From assembly GCF_003286085.1 (NCBI RefSeq), contig NW_020825350.1, forward strand, positions 372,001 through 436,000: 64,000 nt of DNA, read 5' to 3'. This document shows positions 1-14,959 of this stretch, piece by piece. The position numbers and the translations under genes are program-made. The stretch's first letter is position 1. The number at the start of each line of letters is the position of its first letter. The notes under the pieces are model-generated. The model saw nothing but the letters and a program-made list of their open reading frames with translations. It did not search any database and had not been told where the DNA came from. The stretch is from Drosophila persimilis (taxonomy: Eukaryota; Arthropoda; Insecta; Diptera; Drosophilidae).

Positions 1-3000
1 GCATGAACGAATAATTCAAACCGGAATGACGAGTAATACAATTGCAAATTTTGTGTCTTGGACATGAAGAGTATAACATATTTGAAGTATATTTTCTGGG
101 ATCGGAGACTGCGATCGGCTGCACATTACCAAAGACTGTGTACTTGTTGTAGGAGCTGGCCATATAATGTCTTTGCATTCTCGGGCTCTCGTGCAATACC
201 TTTTGAACTGTGCGCATCTAGGACTTGCTGGCTTCGAATAATTATAGATCTGGAAGCATTTATAATAATAACCAACCGCATATAAAATAAAATTGAATAA
301 ATCTGTGGTTTTAAAAGTGATATTTTTTTGTTTGTTTTTTTGTTTATTACAAAGAAGATATCCATTTTGCTTGCTGTAAACATGATCGTTACATATTCAT
401 ATTGATGCATTTTATACGTTTTTGTGTTCAACATTAGTCGACTGGTGGGGATGGGGGAGGCTAGGGGAAAGGCGCTTGGTTGTTGGCTGGGGACTGGGGA
501 CTTGGGACATGGGACTTGGGCAGGGTACGTGGCTGGGTGTACGTGTTCGTGTTGCCTAATAACTAGTACATAAGATAAATTGATTACAATTTAGGCTTCT
601 TCAGTAGTTTCTCCTTGTCTCCGCTTCCGGTATGCTGCTCGCAAAATTCCAAATCGAATTCGAGGCGAGGCGAGGCGAGGCGGGCGAATCAACTGTTTGC
701 GAATATGCATTGAATTGCATAAAATACATACATACTCGTACATATATATGCATACATATATGTTTTCTTGTTATAATTATTATAATAATGTGTTTAAATA
801 TAAGTAGGTATAGGTGTGTGTGTCTGAGTGTGTGTGTGTGTTTGTGTTCTGTGGATTCTTAACTCTAAGCTGTTAACATTTACATACTTCAAACATGTTT
901 GCTCAGCTCTTCATAGTATAGTTTGCATCGATTGCAAATAGAATCGAGTACTTGTCCACCGATCCACCAGTTGCATGTTGCATCTACTTATGTGGTGGTA
1001 ATCTTAAGCTAACGATTTCGAAATTACTCGTACTCCGTGTTTCGTTTGGTTTGTGTATAATATGGTTGCTATCTTCTAAATGCACGCTACCTCAAAATGG
1101 CTAAGAGTTTGCATTTTCCTCAACTTGATGCTAAAATTTGCAATGCTCAACACAACAAATGAAAATCTAGAAAAATTCGCGCATGCGCTCTCCATTGCAT
1201 TGCATTCCATACCATTATTTTCATTGTTCGAAATTCGAAATCAACAGAGTATCTGTGTGTGCTTTCTTCTGTTTTTGTTTTCGTTTTTGTTTATGTTTGT
1301 TAGGTTTTTAACAAGTTTGGATAAATTGTTGGCTTTCTTGTTCTTTTTGTTGTTGTTTTTTGATTGAATTCATAATAGATTCGACTTAGTAGGTTGCTTC
1401 CTTTTTCGAATCGCTATCGAAAGACAAGTATGTAAATGACAATAAAACCATCTTGTTATCGTCGTTAGGTTCTAACGTGTTTTGTTTTCTTAATATTTTG
1501 CAGCTGTATCACAATGGGTTTTGGTTTACTTTTTACTTCCACTCTTTGACGTTACTTGTTAGCTTTCCGCTTCAATTTGATTCAATTTGTGGCCGAATAC
1601 AAATTTTCATATAACGTATGTATGTATGTATGTATGTATGTATGTTTGTATAACTTACAATGCAACAAGCAGCACTGTTCTGTCAACAGTTTCTAATGCT
1701 CTTGCGTCCATTGCTAATCATCGAGTGTATGTGGTACAGTACCCTCACAAGCCACTCCTGACTTTGGCGCTTAAAAGTATGCTTTTAGGTAATTATGTAT
1801 GTATGTATGTATGTTTCTTGTGTGTGTGTGTGTGTGTCTGTGTGCGTCTGTGTGTGGGCATGTGTGAGAGTTTGTTCACGTTCTCTTTTGCATTTTGGCA
1901 CTTGTGCGAGACGCGCACTGACTGGCGGCGACCTCCGCATCGTAACGGTAAATGCAATTCACTTTTTGTTTTTTTTTGTTTTTTAGCCCTGGCTCTGGCA
2001 GCCCTGGCTTGCATGCATAGGCATGCACATATGTACATATATATTGGTTTTTCCATTTTTTTTTGGTTGAAATCTGAACCGAAACTAAAATCAAGAAAAC
2101 GTAAACGTAAAAACAAACAGCTACAACGCAAAAACTAAACGATAAGCGTGGAGAAACGATTTTAGATTTGTATGCGTTTCAGCGAACCCAAAACAGAGTT
2201 GTACAACAAATTAACGAAATAACGGTCTTTCTTTTAATTTCTCGTGTTTTTCTTTGTGTTTGTGTGTTTCTGTGCTTTCTTTCTGAAAGCTTTCTGAACA
2301 CATGGCGAAACGAGTACGCAACGCGACGCGACAGGACGTGGCACGCAGGCGATTGAGTTCAATTTGTTTTTGGTTCTAGTTACGTTGTTTTATACTTTTT
2401 GGTTGAATGTTTTTCAAAAGTTGCATTTCTATACTTTCAAAAATATATGCATGTATGTATGTATTTATGTATATATGGATCTGCGATTCACGATCGTCCT
2501 TGTATATGTACATATATATACATAAATCATTAAGAAGATTGAGAGACTAGGGAGACTGGGAGAGTGCGAGAGAGAGAGAGAGAGAGAGAGAGACTGACGG
2601 AGTAAGTGGGAGATGAAGAGAGAGAGAGAGAGAGAGAGAGAGCGATCAAGACAAGGTGGAAGAGTGTGCCCCAACATACAAAAAGGAAATAACAACAACA
2701 ATAAATCCCATCCATTTTGGGGATTGGAACTTTCTTTTTGTTTTTGTTATTTTTTCATTTCGTTTTCTGTTTTGTTTTTGGTGGGGGGAGTAGGGGGTCG
2801 GAGATCGGGAATCGGGACTCGGGAGTCGGGAGTCGGGGATTTCAGTTTTAGTAACTCTCTTAAATTTTATCAGTTTCAACGGCTTTTGCTCTTTTTTTTC
2901 TCATTTTTTCGTGTTTTAGTGTTTTTCGATTTTTTTTTGTTTTGTTTGTTTGTGGTTTGTCATTTGTTGTTTGATTTTCCCCGTCTCGCAGTGTGTACAC

Positions 3001-5640
3001 AACAACTTATAGATAAATACAATACAAATATCGCGCTCTATAGTTTTATTTCTTCAAAAAAGAATGTTTGCCTCAAGTCATCCATAATACATATATATAG
3101 CCATCAGACATTGTCTATTTAGCGACAACGACAATAATACAAATACATAACATATATCCATATTAATATTCATATTCATATTCATATTCATATTCGTATT
3201 CTCATATTCTCCTGCAGCGGTTTGCTCTGCTAAACTGCATTTAAACTGGTTATTAATTGGTATTTTTTGTATTTTTGTTTGTTTATATAAGTCTATCACA
3301 TCATCACAATTCGGTTGCATCGAAATAATAATTAAGAAATAAGAAATAATACAAAATACAAAACAAAACCTTCCTTACGCCTGGCATATGTGTCCTCGAG
3401 GATCCTCCCTACATACAAAGAATAATAACAATAATAATAATAGTATTTTAGTGGACCCTGTCTATAGGTACTATACTCCCTTTAAAACGGTAACTCAAAA
3501 AGACCCCAAAGTGTATTCAGTACTCAACGTAACGAAATGAAATTTAATGTAATTTAATGGTAACAATTTGATTCGTTATCAATAATCCAAACAATGTCTC
3601 TTCTATACCATCCATCCGTCCGTCGTCCGTCGTGCGTCGTCCATCGATCGATCCTAAGTATCTATTGTTTGTAAAAAATCTAGTTTTCCTTCCCATTTTA
3701 CGGTTTGTGGGTTGTTTTCAAAGAGATCCTTGTGCTGGCATACGATACGATTCGATACAGACGAGTAGTACATACAGGTGTAAAATGTATATTGTATATA
3801 ACCCTCCTCCCTCTCTGGTTGCCCTTATTTCCCTTTTGCTATTTACTAAACAGAAACGTATCATGTATATAGAGGACTAAAAATGAGAAATGTTTCAAGG
3901 AAACTTGGTTCGGCTAACGAATATATACGAATATACATATGTACATATGTATGTATGTATGCATGTAGTATATCATTTAATCTACTTTTACTTTTTTGTT
4001 GTTGTATAATCCCTTGTTTCGTTTCTGTTCTGTCCTACGGCTAAATGAAAAAAAAAAATCTTTCCGTCATCTTTTGTACTGATTTGTGGGTAGAAAATGG
4101 TGTGCTGTGGTGTGCTGTGCTGTGGTGTGGCGACGCTGCTGATGATCGAGGCGCCAGCATCTATTACTGGACGACAGGCGACAACTGCTGAAGGCCCACT
4201 CTGGTTTCTTGCTAGCTATGTATTACTGGTATTACTGGTATTACTGGTGCTATCGCCTCTTACTGCTACTTCAATGAAACTCTTAATGATCTGTTTTTTC
4301 TTCGAAATCGAAATCGGGAAAGGAAAAATCGATATCGAAACCGAAACCGAACTCGAACTCGTACTCGAAAACCGAAATCAAAATTTCAAATCAAATAAAT
4401 TTGGCTAAAGGAAAATCATTCAATTTGAATAATCTGGAATATGCATTATGTTGGCTGTACTGTATTATCATTATCATTATTTTCATTCGATTCTCCACAA
4501 CTTCTTCTTCTTCTTCTTCTTCTTTGTCTTTGTCTTTGTCCTCGTCTTCGTCGAATACTTTCTTCGTTTTCGCTTTTCTTGTCTTTATGGATGAATGTGG
4601 CGTCTTTTCTTTTTATACGTTCTTTCCTGTTCTTTGACTCAAATCTTGTGTTGAACTTGGAATAGTTGAAATTGAAATTTGTATTTGAATTTCTTCTTGC
4701 TTCTTAGTAGTTTTTTTTTGTCAAGTATTTGCATAGAACTTTTGAAAAAACATCATTAATTTAGGCGAATGTTCTGTAGGAAGTATTTGGGGGTTGGGTC
4801 TGGTTCTGGTTGTGGGATTGGGATTGGGATTGGATTTGGGTTTGGTTGGACAATCGAATTCGTTTCAAAAATGAGCGTTTTTGTTGTATTGCAATCTTCA
4901 TATTAAATCAAGCTTGAATGGGGGCGGCATGGGCATATGGTATTTCTTCATATGATATGCCTTTAAAACGGGAACTAAACGATAACCGTAATACGCGTGC
5001 GTGTTGGCTTTGGTGTTCGTGTACATGTATGTTGTATGTTGTGTGTTGTGTGTTGTGTGTTGTGTGTGTGTGTCTATGTATATGTGTGTATGTGTTTCTT
5101 TCGATTTTGTTTTATCCATTTCTACATACTGTTTTGTTTTTGTTTTTACCAAAGCAGCGCTGCCTGTCCTCAAACTTTGCCCAAAATTGGAACTATTTTC
5201 TTTTGGGGTTTTTCATTTCATTTCATTATTATTATTGAATTTTTAGGACAAAATATTCCTTATACCTTGCATTCTTTGGTCGAATTATTCGATCGGTTTT
5301 CATTTTGTTGTAATTGTGTGTCTGTTTGTTGCAAATTTCGGTGTTTTTGTGTGTGTGTTGTTGTTGTTGTTTTTCAAGTAAACCGTTATTTTCCTACCAA
5401 CCAAGTGGCTTTGTTGAAAGGGAAGTCCCCTTCCAACGTATATTACATTGAAAAGTAACAAAAAAAGTTACTTTCTTGTGGTTTTTTGTACATGATTAAA
5501 CATGAATATCACTTTTGTTATCAACGGTATAACGGTATAACGGTGTTTGTGTGTGTTGGTGTGTGTTTGTCTGTGAGTTTGTGTAGGTTTGGTTTTGGTT
5601 TACACATTAAAAAACAAAACATATGAAACAATTTTGATTA
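1..5640. other. Long non-coding stretch, AT-rich with microsatellites
   Basis: I see no convincing long coding region here. The stretch is AT-rich and full of simple repeats: TATG runs near 1617-1642, GA runs near 2571-2592 and 2621-2641, CTT repeats near 4503-4523, and GT-rich DNA near 5035-5080. Short open frames on both strands are mostly low-complexity translations of these repeats. The stretch could contain 3' UTR or intron of a minus-strand gene. One C-terminus-like minus-strand frame at 591-692 is listed separately. A plus-strand gene cannot be excluded, but nothing in codon use supports one. Confidence 0.6.
591..692 (-). other. Possible C-terminal coding fragment (weak)
   Basis: On the minus strand a 33-codon frame runs from just after a TGA near 693 to a TAA at 593-591. 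Its last 16 residues read HTGSGDKEKLLKKPKL, a charged, lysine-rich tail with fly-like codons (GAC AAG GAG, CTG AAG AAG). A CAG at 637-635 could be a splice acceptor just before it. If real, it would be the last exon of a minus-strand gene whose other exons lie at higher coordinates. I could not link it to any other exon, so it may be chance. Confidence 0.15.
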
Positions 5641-5644
5641 CATT

Positions 5645-5969
5645 TTAGATTCGCGACTGCTGTGCGTTCCGAAAAGTAAAAAACCGGACATGCGAGAGTG
5701 GGAAACTATAACTAATAACTATCAACGTTCTTTTTGTTTTTCTTTTGATTCGTTACCTCATCATGGAGGTCGAGGATGGCGATGATGAAGTGCTGCTCCA
5801 GATTCTGCTGCTGCTGCTGCTGTTGCTGTTGCTGTTGCGCCTTGTCTGGAATGGGTTAGAGGAATGGATGGAATGGGGATGTATAGAGTATACGATTATT
5901 AAAGCACTATGTACGGCTGCACTCGCGGTCTCTTACCCCGTGTTTTGTTGATGTTGTGTGGCCGCAGCA
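5645..5969 (-). CDS. Candidate small spliced ORF or alternative 3' exons of the helicase gene
   Basis: Three pieces join in one frame on the minus strand. Piece one starts at an ATG near 5969 and ends at a good donor (GTAAGA) after 5932 or thereabouts. Piece two, 5845-5757, is bounded by TCCAG and GTAACG and encodes a run of glutamines followed by NLEQHFIIAILDLHDE. Piece three starts after an acceptor near 5659 or 5656 and ends in SRI-stop at 5647-5645. Codon choice (GTG CAG AAG CTG CTG, CTC GAC CTC) is typical of real fly exons. A second frame, starting MSKRDDSS about 13 bases upstream, is also open through the first piece. I recognise no family. It may be a short gene or part of alternative 3' ends of the neighbouring helicase gene. 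Confidence 0.3.
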
Positions 5970-6325
5970 GCTTCTGCACTGCTGTCATCCCGCTTGCTCA
6001 TATACATATGTATATACAGCCAACAGAGAATATGAAATATAACTAAGATTGAGAGACGAAACCAAAATGTCCGATCGAACGAGCTATCTATCGAGTGTGT
6101 GTGGAGTAGCGGCGATTAGCGAGTAGCCAGTAGCGATTAGCGAGTGCTCGTGCTCGTGCTCCTCCTGCAAATGTTTTTCCTTTTTCTATCCTTCCTTCAG
6201 TAATTGTTGCCATTTTGTGTCCGTGTTGTTGATGTTGTTGTTGTTGCTGCTGCTGCTGCTGCTGTTATTTGTTATTGGTGTCATTCTTACGGCTGTTGTG
6301 TGGGTGGCTGCATAATAAGGCAGTC
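5970..6325 (-). other. Probable 3' UTR of the DEAD-box helicase gene
   Basis: This stretch directly follows the helicase stop codon on the minus strand. It holds a CAG/CAA-rich run at about 6238-6264 and short repeats, but no further credible frame. The end of the transcript is not visible; no clear AATAAA lies close to the stop on the minus strand. Confidence 0.4.
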
Positions 6326-10050
<3,725 letters not shown>

Positions 10051-10186
10051 AAACTATCTAAAGCGTACGGAGGTGGTAACAATTCTCAAAACGCTCAAAA
10101 CTAATTCTATTCGTGTTTTTAGATTTGTACAACAAAAAAAAACGCGTTTGTAGCAGCAAGTTGAGTTGTAAAACAATCGTTGCTAC

Positions 10187-10194
10187 TATCGATA
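10187..10194. promoter_or_regulatory. DRE box (TATCGATA)
   Basis: A perfect palindromic TATCGATA lies upstream of the helicase 5' exon and just downstream of the Dhdds 3' end. In Drosophila this is the binding site of DREF/BEAF-32, common at housekeeping promoters and domain boundaries. It probably serves the helicase promoter. Confidence 0.55.
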
Positions 10195-10302
10195 CTATAC
10201 ACCATCTGCTACACCGCGATAGTAAGTCCCCACGGACTATCGCAGAGCAGTGGCAACCTCGTTGTTCAAAATAAAAACAATATGTGTGGCATTTCAATAT
10301 TT

Positions 10303-10308
10303 TTTATT
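10303..10308 (-). terminator. Polyadenylation signal of Dhdds
   Basis: TTTATT on the plus strand reads AATAAA on the minus strand, 18-25 nt after the Dhdds stop codon. This implies a very short 3' UTR. Confidence 0.5.
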
Positions 10309-10325
10309 AGTTTATGTACAATTAT

Positions 10326-11297
10326 CTAACACATTTTGCTGGAGGCCAGCCGGACAAGCAGTTTTCGCCGATCCTCATCCATGCTTTGCAGAAACTGCTG
10401 CACCCGCTCGCTGTGGAAGTCGCTCGTCCTGGCTAATTGTGCGCTCTGAATTTGTTCCGCCCGCCTAAACTTTTCCAGCCGGTATCTGTCCCGCTGGTAG
10501 GCTAGGATGCTGGCCAAAAAGTTCCAGAACGTTATCTGCGGCCACAGGACATTGCTGAAGTACAGAACCGATCCGCTTAGCTGAAACAGTGAACCCAATG
10601 AATGCTGATGCAATAGTCTGGTACTGTGACTTTTACCCACCTGCCACATCATGAAATCACTCAGCCTGGTCTCGCCCGAGGTCCGAAAGATCAGATCCGG
10701 GGCAGGAGAGTGCCGCGTGTACATACATTCCTCCAGGAGGCGCTCGCTTATGTTACTCCCGCTGATGAAACTATTGCCCTGCTGTAGCACCGTCTCCAGC
10801 GCCTGGGTGATCTCGTCGCGAGAGGTGTAGGAAAAGGCTACGTTCAGAAAGAGCTTGTCGTTGACCTCCGTACTCAGCATGGCAGTGGCAACGAGTTCCT
10901 GCAGGTCCAGCGGCAGCAGTCCAATGTTGCCGATCACCCGGATACGAATCCCGTGCTGGTTCAGACGGTCAGTCTCCTTCAGCAGCTTTGCAAACTTGTC
11001 CCGAGCAAGGTTGAACAGGCCCTCGACCTCTTCGCTGGACCGCTTAAAGTTCTCGATGCTGAAGGCAAAAGTGGTCACCTCGTTTATTCCCAGGTCCAGG
11101 CACCAGCGGAGGCAGTCCGCTAACTTCGAGAAGCCACGCGAGTGTCCCTCTATCTTATCTATCTGCTGAGAGCGGGCAAATCTACGATTGCCGTCCATGA
11201 CGAAGGCGACGTGTTTCGGTATGTGGCCACAGGTCCTAAGGGCCCGCATGGAAATCCTCTCTGCCCATGTATATTCGTAGTCGGCAACCCACGACAT
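10326..11297 (-). CDS. Dhdds: Dehydrodolichyl diphosphate synthase catalytic subunit (cis-prenyltransferase)
   Basis: The whole span is one open frame of 323 codons. The family pattern and splice signals show that 10640-10581 is a 60-nt intron (GTGGGT to TTTCAG), so the exons 11297-10641 and 10580-10326 encode 303 residues. The product should elongate farnesyl diphosphate with isopentenyl diphosphate to make dolichol precursors on the ER membrane, together with the NgBR/NUS1 subunit. Motifs seen are the substrate-binding MDGNRRFA near residue 34, FAFSIENFKR near 80, and RTSGETRLSDFMMWQ near residues 205-219 just before the splice point. The C-terminus is basic and helical. Length and motifs fit the DHDDS rather than the NUS1 branch. 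The likely melanogaster counterpart is CG10778 (from memory). Confidence 0.92.
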   Translation of the reverse strand: MSWVADYEYTWAERISMRALRTCGHIPKHVAFVMDGNRRFARSQQIDKIEGHSRGFSKLADCLRWCLDLGINEVTTFAFSIENFKRSSEEVEGLFNLARDKFAKLLKETDRLNQHGIRIRVIGNIGLLPLDLQELVATAMLSTEVNDKLFLNVAFSYTSRDEITQALETVLQQGNSFISGSNISERLLEECMYTRHSPAPDLIFRTSGETRLSDFMMWQVGKSHSTRLLHQHSLGSLFQLSGSVLYFSNVLWPQITFWNFLASILAYQRDRYRLEKFRRAEQIQSAQLARTSDFHSERVQQFLQSMDEDRRKLLVRLASSKMC

Positions 11298-11570
11298 TAT
11301 ACTTATGCTTTTTTATTTTATTATTTTTCCACGCACGGAGGCAGGCCGTTGTCCAGGCTAAGACTTAATTTGTATTGTTTTGTTTTTTTGAGTCTTGTGA
11401 TAATGGAAAATATCTATCGAAAGTAAGAGTTGCGGTTCATATCGATACTATTGCAGATATTGTGTGGATTAAATATGTTCGATAGTAAAATGCAACCATG
11501 AGCTGGGCGGGCCTTCTACCCATACCTATGTGACTGAAAATCAACCCTGGATTTCTGACAGCTACGACAG
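11298..11570. promoter_or_regulatory. Divergent promoter region between Dhdds and RpS14
   Basis: The 570 bases between the two divergent start codons hold a perfect TATCGATA at 11440-11447 and an ATCTATCGAAA element just before it. This is suited to a shared housekeeping promoter region. No ORF of note is present. Confidence 0.5.
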
Positions 11571-11867
11571 CTTCCTTTTTTGATATCCGGTTCACGCAAG
11601 TGGTTTGTTTAATGTTTTTTCTACCAATTTTTTGTAAAAAATTGCACTTTAAAGCCGCTTAAGGCTCAATTAATATGTGCCGGTGGCGGCTCCTTGGTGG
11701 CCCTAATGAAAAACCAACCCAAAATGCCCAGCATGAACGTATTTGGTTAATTTTTGTTGTGAAATTTTTTTTTTGTTTTGTTTGTGATCTATGTCAGACC
11801 CATTTATAAAAACATTTGCATTCCATTATACTTTCCATGCAGCTACTGATCGACTTACAACTTCACA
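11571..11867 (+). promoter_or_regulatory. RpS14 first copy: TOP start and 5' UTR intron
   Basis: The pyrimidine run CTTCCTTTTTT at 11571-11581 looks like a TOP-type ribosomal protein transcription start. It is followed by TATCCGGTT and an ACGCA element that are conserved in the second copy at about 12711. An acceptor (CCATGCAG) sits at about 11842, 26 nt before the start codon, so the 5' UTR is spliced. The donor is uncertain. Confidence 0.55.
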
Positions 11868-12381
11868 ATGGCTCCCAGAAAGGCTAAAGTTCAGAAGGAG
11901 GAAGTGCAGGTCTCGTTGGGACCCCAGGTGCGCGACGGTGAGATCGTCTTCGGAGTGGCCCATATCTATGCCAGCTTCAACGACACCTTTGTCCACGTTA
12001 CGGACTTGTCCGGGCGCGAAACCATTGCCCGCGTCACCGGCGGCATGAAGGTCAAGGCTGATCGTGACGAGGCTTCTCCCTACGCCGCTATGTTGGCTGC
12101 TCAGGTTAGTGTCAATCTAAATCAAGTGCAACCCAAATCTAAGCGCGTGTTTGTCTTCCCAGGATGTTGCTGAGAAGTGCAAGACCCTCGGCATTACTGC
12201 CTTGCACATCAAGCTGCGTGCTACTGGTGGCAACAAGACCAAGACCCCCGGACCCGGTGCCCAGTCCGCTCTGCGTGCTTTGGCCCGCTCGTCGATGAAA
12301 ATTGGTCGCATTGAGGATGTCACACCAATTCCATCCGATTCCACCCGCAGGAAGGGCGGTCGTCGTGGTCGCCGTCTCTAA
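11868..12381 (+). CDS. RpS14: 40S ribosomal protein S14 (uS11), first copy
   Basis: Two coding exons, 11868-12104 and 12163-12381, are split by a 58-nt intron (GTTAGT to CCCAG) and encode 151 residues, the usual length. The protein starts [12 protein letters not shown] and ends in the basic tail [11 protein letters not shown]. It belongs to the 40S platform near the mRNA exit channel. In exon 2 it keeps [12 protein letters not shown], the form I remember from melanogaster, and the His is also in human S14. It lies in direct tandem with a second copy about 1.2 kb downstream; in melanogaster the pair is RpS14a and RpS14b, and I cannot say which this is. The high-usage codons fit very strong expression. 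Confidence 0.96.
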
Positions 12382-12698
12382 GCGGTGCGAATTCTTTGAA
12401 GTGTTTTTCATTATTGAAACTACAAAAATATCGCGTTTATGTATGTAAAAATAGATTTTCCATGCATATATACGTTGTAATAAAGCTGAAGAACCTTATG
12501 TAAGCGGTAAATTCAATTTTTACACATTATTTGGGGTAAAATATTGGTTTTTGTTAACATTTTTGCGAATGTTTACAAATTTGGCTATATTTTGCAGGGC
12601 TGTCGTATTTTGCACCAGCCACCGATAGAAGTTGCAGCCCTGAAATGCAGCCCTGTCATGACATCCATTCCATCGCTGAATCAGCTGTGAAGTTGTCG
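12382..12698 (+). other. 3' UTR of first RpS14 copy and spacer
   Basis: AATAAA at 12479-12484 lies about 98 nt after the stop and is the likely polyadenylation signal. The rest, to the second TOP start, is AT-rich and shows no ORF. Confidence 0.6.
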
Positions 12699-13040
12699 CT
12701 TTCTTTTTTCGTATCCGGTTAACGCATTTGGTTCGTTTGTGATTCTCTCCCTCTTACATTAATAAAAATAATACGGTTTTCGAACTGATCGGCACAAACG
12801 GCAATATGCAGCAACTAGTGCTAACGATTGACTATGCAAACTTAAATTCAAAACTGACAAAATGCCATTGGGCAGGGTCGATGCCGCCAAATTATTTTGT
12901 TATATGTTTGTTATGGTGCCGAATTTTTGTTGTTGTTTTGCTAGTGACATCGCCGCATAGTGACCTAAAAGCAGACAACTGAACTGTGTGTTTCGCATTT
13001 ACTTCTCCTCAACAGCTGCTGATCGACCACACACTGCAGA
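12699..13040 (+). promoter_or_regulatory. RpS14 second copy: TOP start and 5' UTR intron
   Basis: CTTTCTTTTTTC at 12699-12710 followed by GTATCCGGTTAACGCA matches the start of the first copy. An acceptor (CCTCAACAG) lies at about 13014, followed by CTGCTGATCGAC, which is almost the same leader as in copy one. Each tandem gene therefore has its own promoter. Confidence 0.55.
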
Positions 13041-13557
<517 letters not shown>

Positions 13558-14959
13558 ACGTCTGTACATTGCTTGTTCCTCATTGTATCGGCTCTGGTCT
13601 TATATGCACTCGCATGTACGAGATTCAATAGAAGCAAGGTGCTGCGTTATTTTTTTTATATAACTATGAATACATCTGATAATGTAGAAGAAATACAAAA
13701 AATCTGAAAAGTGAGTGCAATTCGGCATTGGAGAGTCTTGGGCGGGAACTCGGTATTTGAATCTGTTGATGGGGGATTGGAATGGTATGCTAGGCGAGCT
13801 GCATTTTGATTACCGGTAACCTGGCCAGGCCAAGCAGCAGGGTGGTATTTACCACGAATCGGCACCTTTATTTCGATAGCAGGCTACTTTTATCGAGCAG
13901 TTCTTCTTCTTTTTCGTCATCGTGTCGACGCCTCTCTGTGACTGGCTATTTGGCCATCAGCTCCGCATAGCATTGCAGATAAAATTCATATACATATACA
14001 ATTATACAGCCTGTGGTGTGTAGGTTCGTAGAGCAAATCAAAATTTGCAGTAATAAAGGCACTAGCGAGGACCTTAGCAACATCAATAATACGCAATTTA
14101 TAGCATCAGACACGGGACAGCCGACGAGTGCAGCCAATTGATGGATAATACGAGAAAATAATCGTAATTGGCAAGTTCAATGCACGAATAATATATTTGG
14201 TTATATTTGTGAGTGTGCGTGAGGGTATTGGTGCTTGATAAGTATATGTGTCGATTTCTTATTCACTAAAACTCCTGGATAAAGTGCCGTGAAAATTGCG
14301 TAAAATCGAAATCCTCCCACGCGACGGACCCCATCCGAGTCCGAGTCTGAGACCGAGTCCGAGTCCAGAGTGCGACTGCACCGTGTCGTACCGTCCCCAT
14401 TCACAGGACGGACGGGATGTAGCAGGTCGGGCGAACAACGTCAAGAGAGCGAAGAACATAGAACACAGAAGGCGGAGATGTTGGAGCGGCTCGAGCTGAG
14501 CAATCCCCAGTGTCAGTGAGTAGTGAGTCAAAGTCAAGTGTGTTCTCGTTCGGTGTTGTGAAATTCTCCGTAATCACTTTTAGGGATTACATTCCCGTGC
14601 ATCTAAACGTCTAAATTCTCTAGTGAATTCTATACTAAAGTTTAAGCCGAGCCAAACACACACAAAAAAAAAAAAAAAAAAACCAAAAAAGAATCACCGA
14701 CTGCTGCTCAACGAGGCAGTAGTATAGGAAGAAGAAGAACGGCAAAGAAAAAACTTGTTTGAAAAAAAAGAAAGAAAAGTCCGAACGGAACGAAAAGACG
14801 GACGCAAGACGAGACACCCAAAGAAGCTGAAGCAGAATCGGCGTGGATCTCTGGGCATCTTTTCCTAGAGAATCGCCCGAGAGTAGCGACGTCGTCCGCG
14901 ACGTCACCAAAATACAAAACAACGCAGAAGCAGAAGGTGGTCCACAAACAGGAACAGGC
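13558..14959 (+). promoter_or_regulatory. Ubr3 upstream region and 5' UTR
   Basis: There is no credible coding frame. The last several hundred bases before the Ubr3 ATG are A-rich, including a run of A at about 14665-14682, and GAC/GAG-rich, typical of a long fly 5' UTR. The frame of Ubr3 stays open upstream to about 14843 but contains no ATG there. The transcription start is not resolved. Confidence 0.45.
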
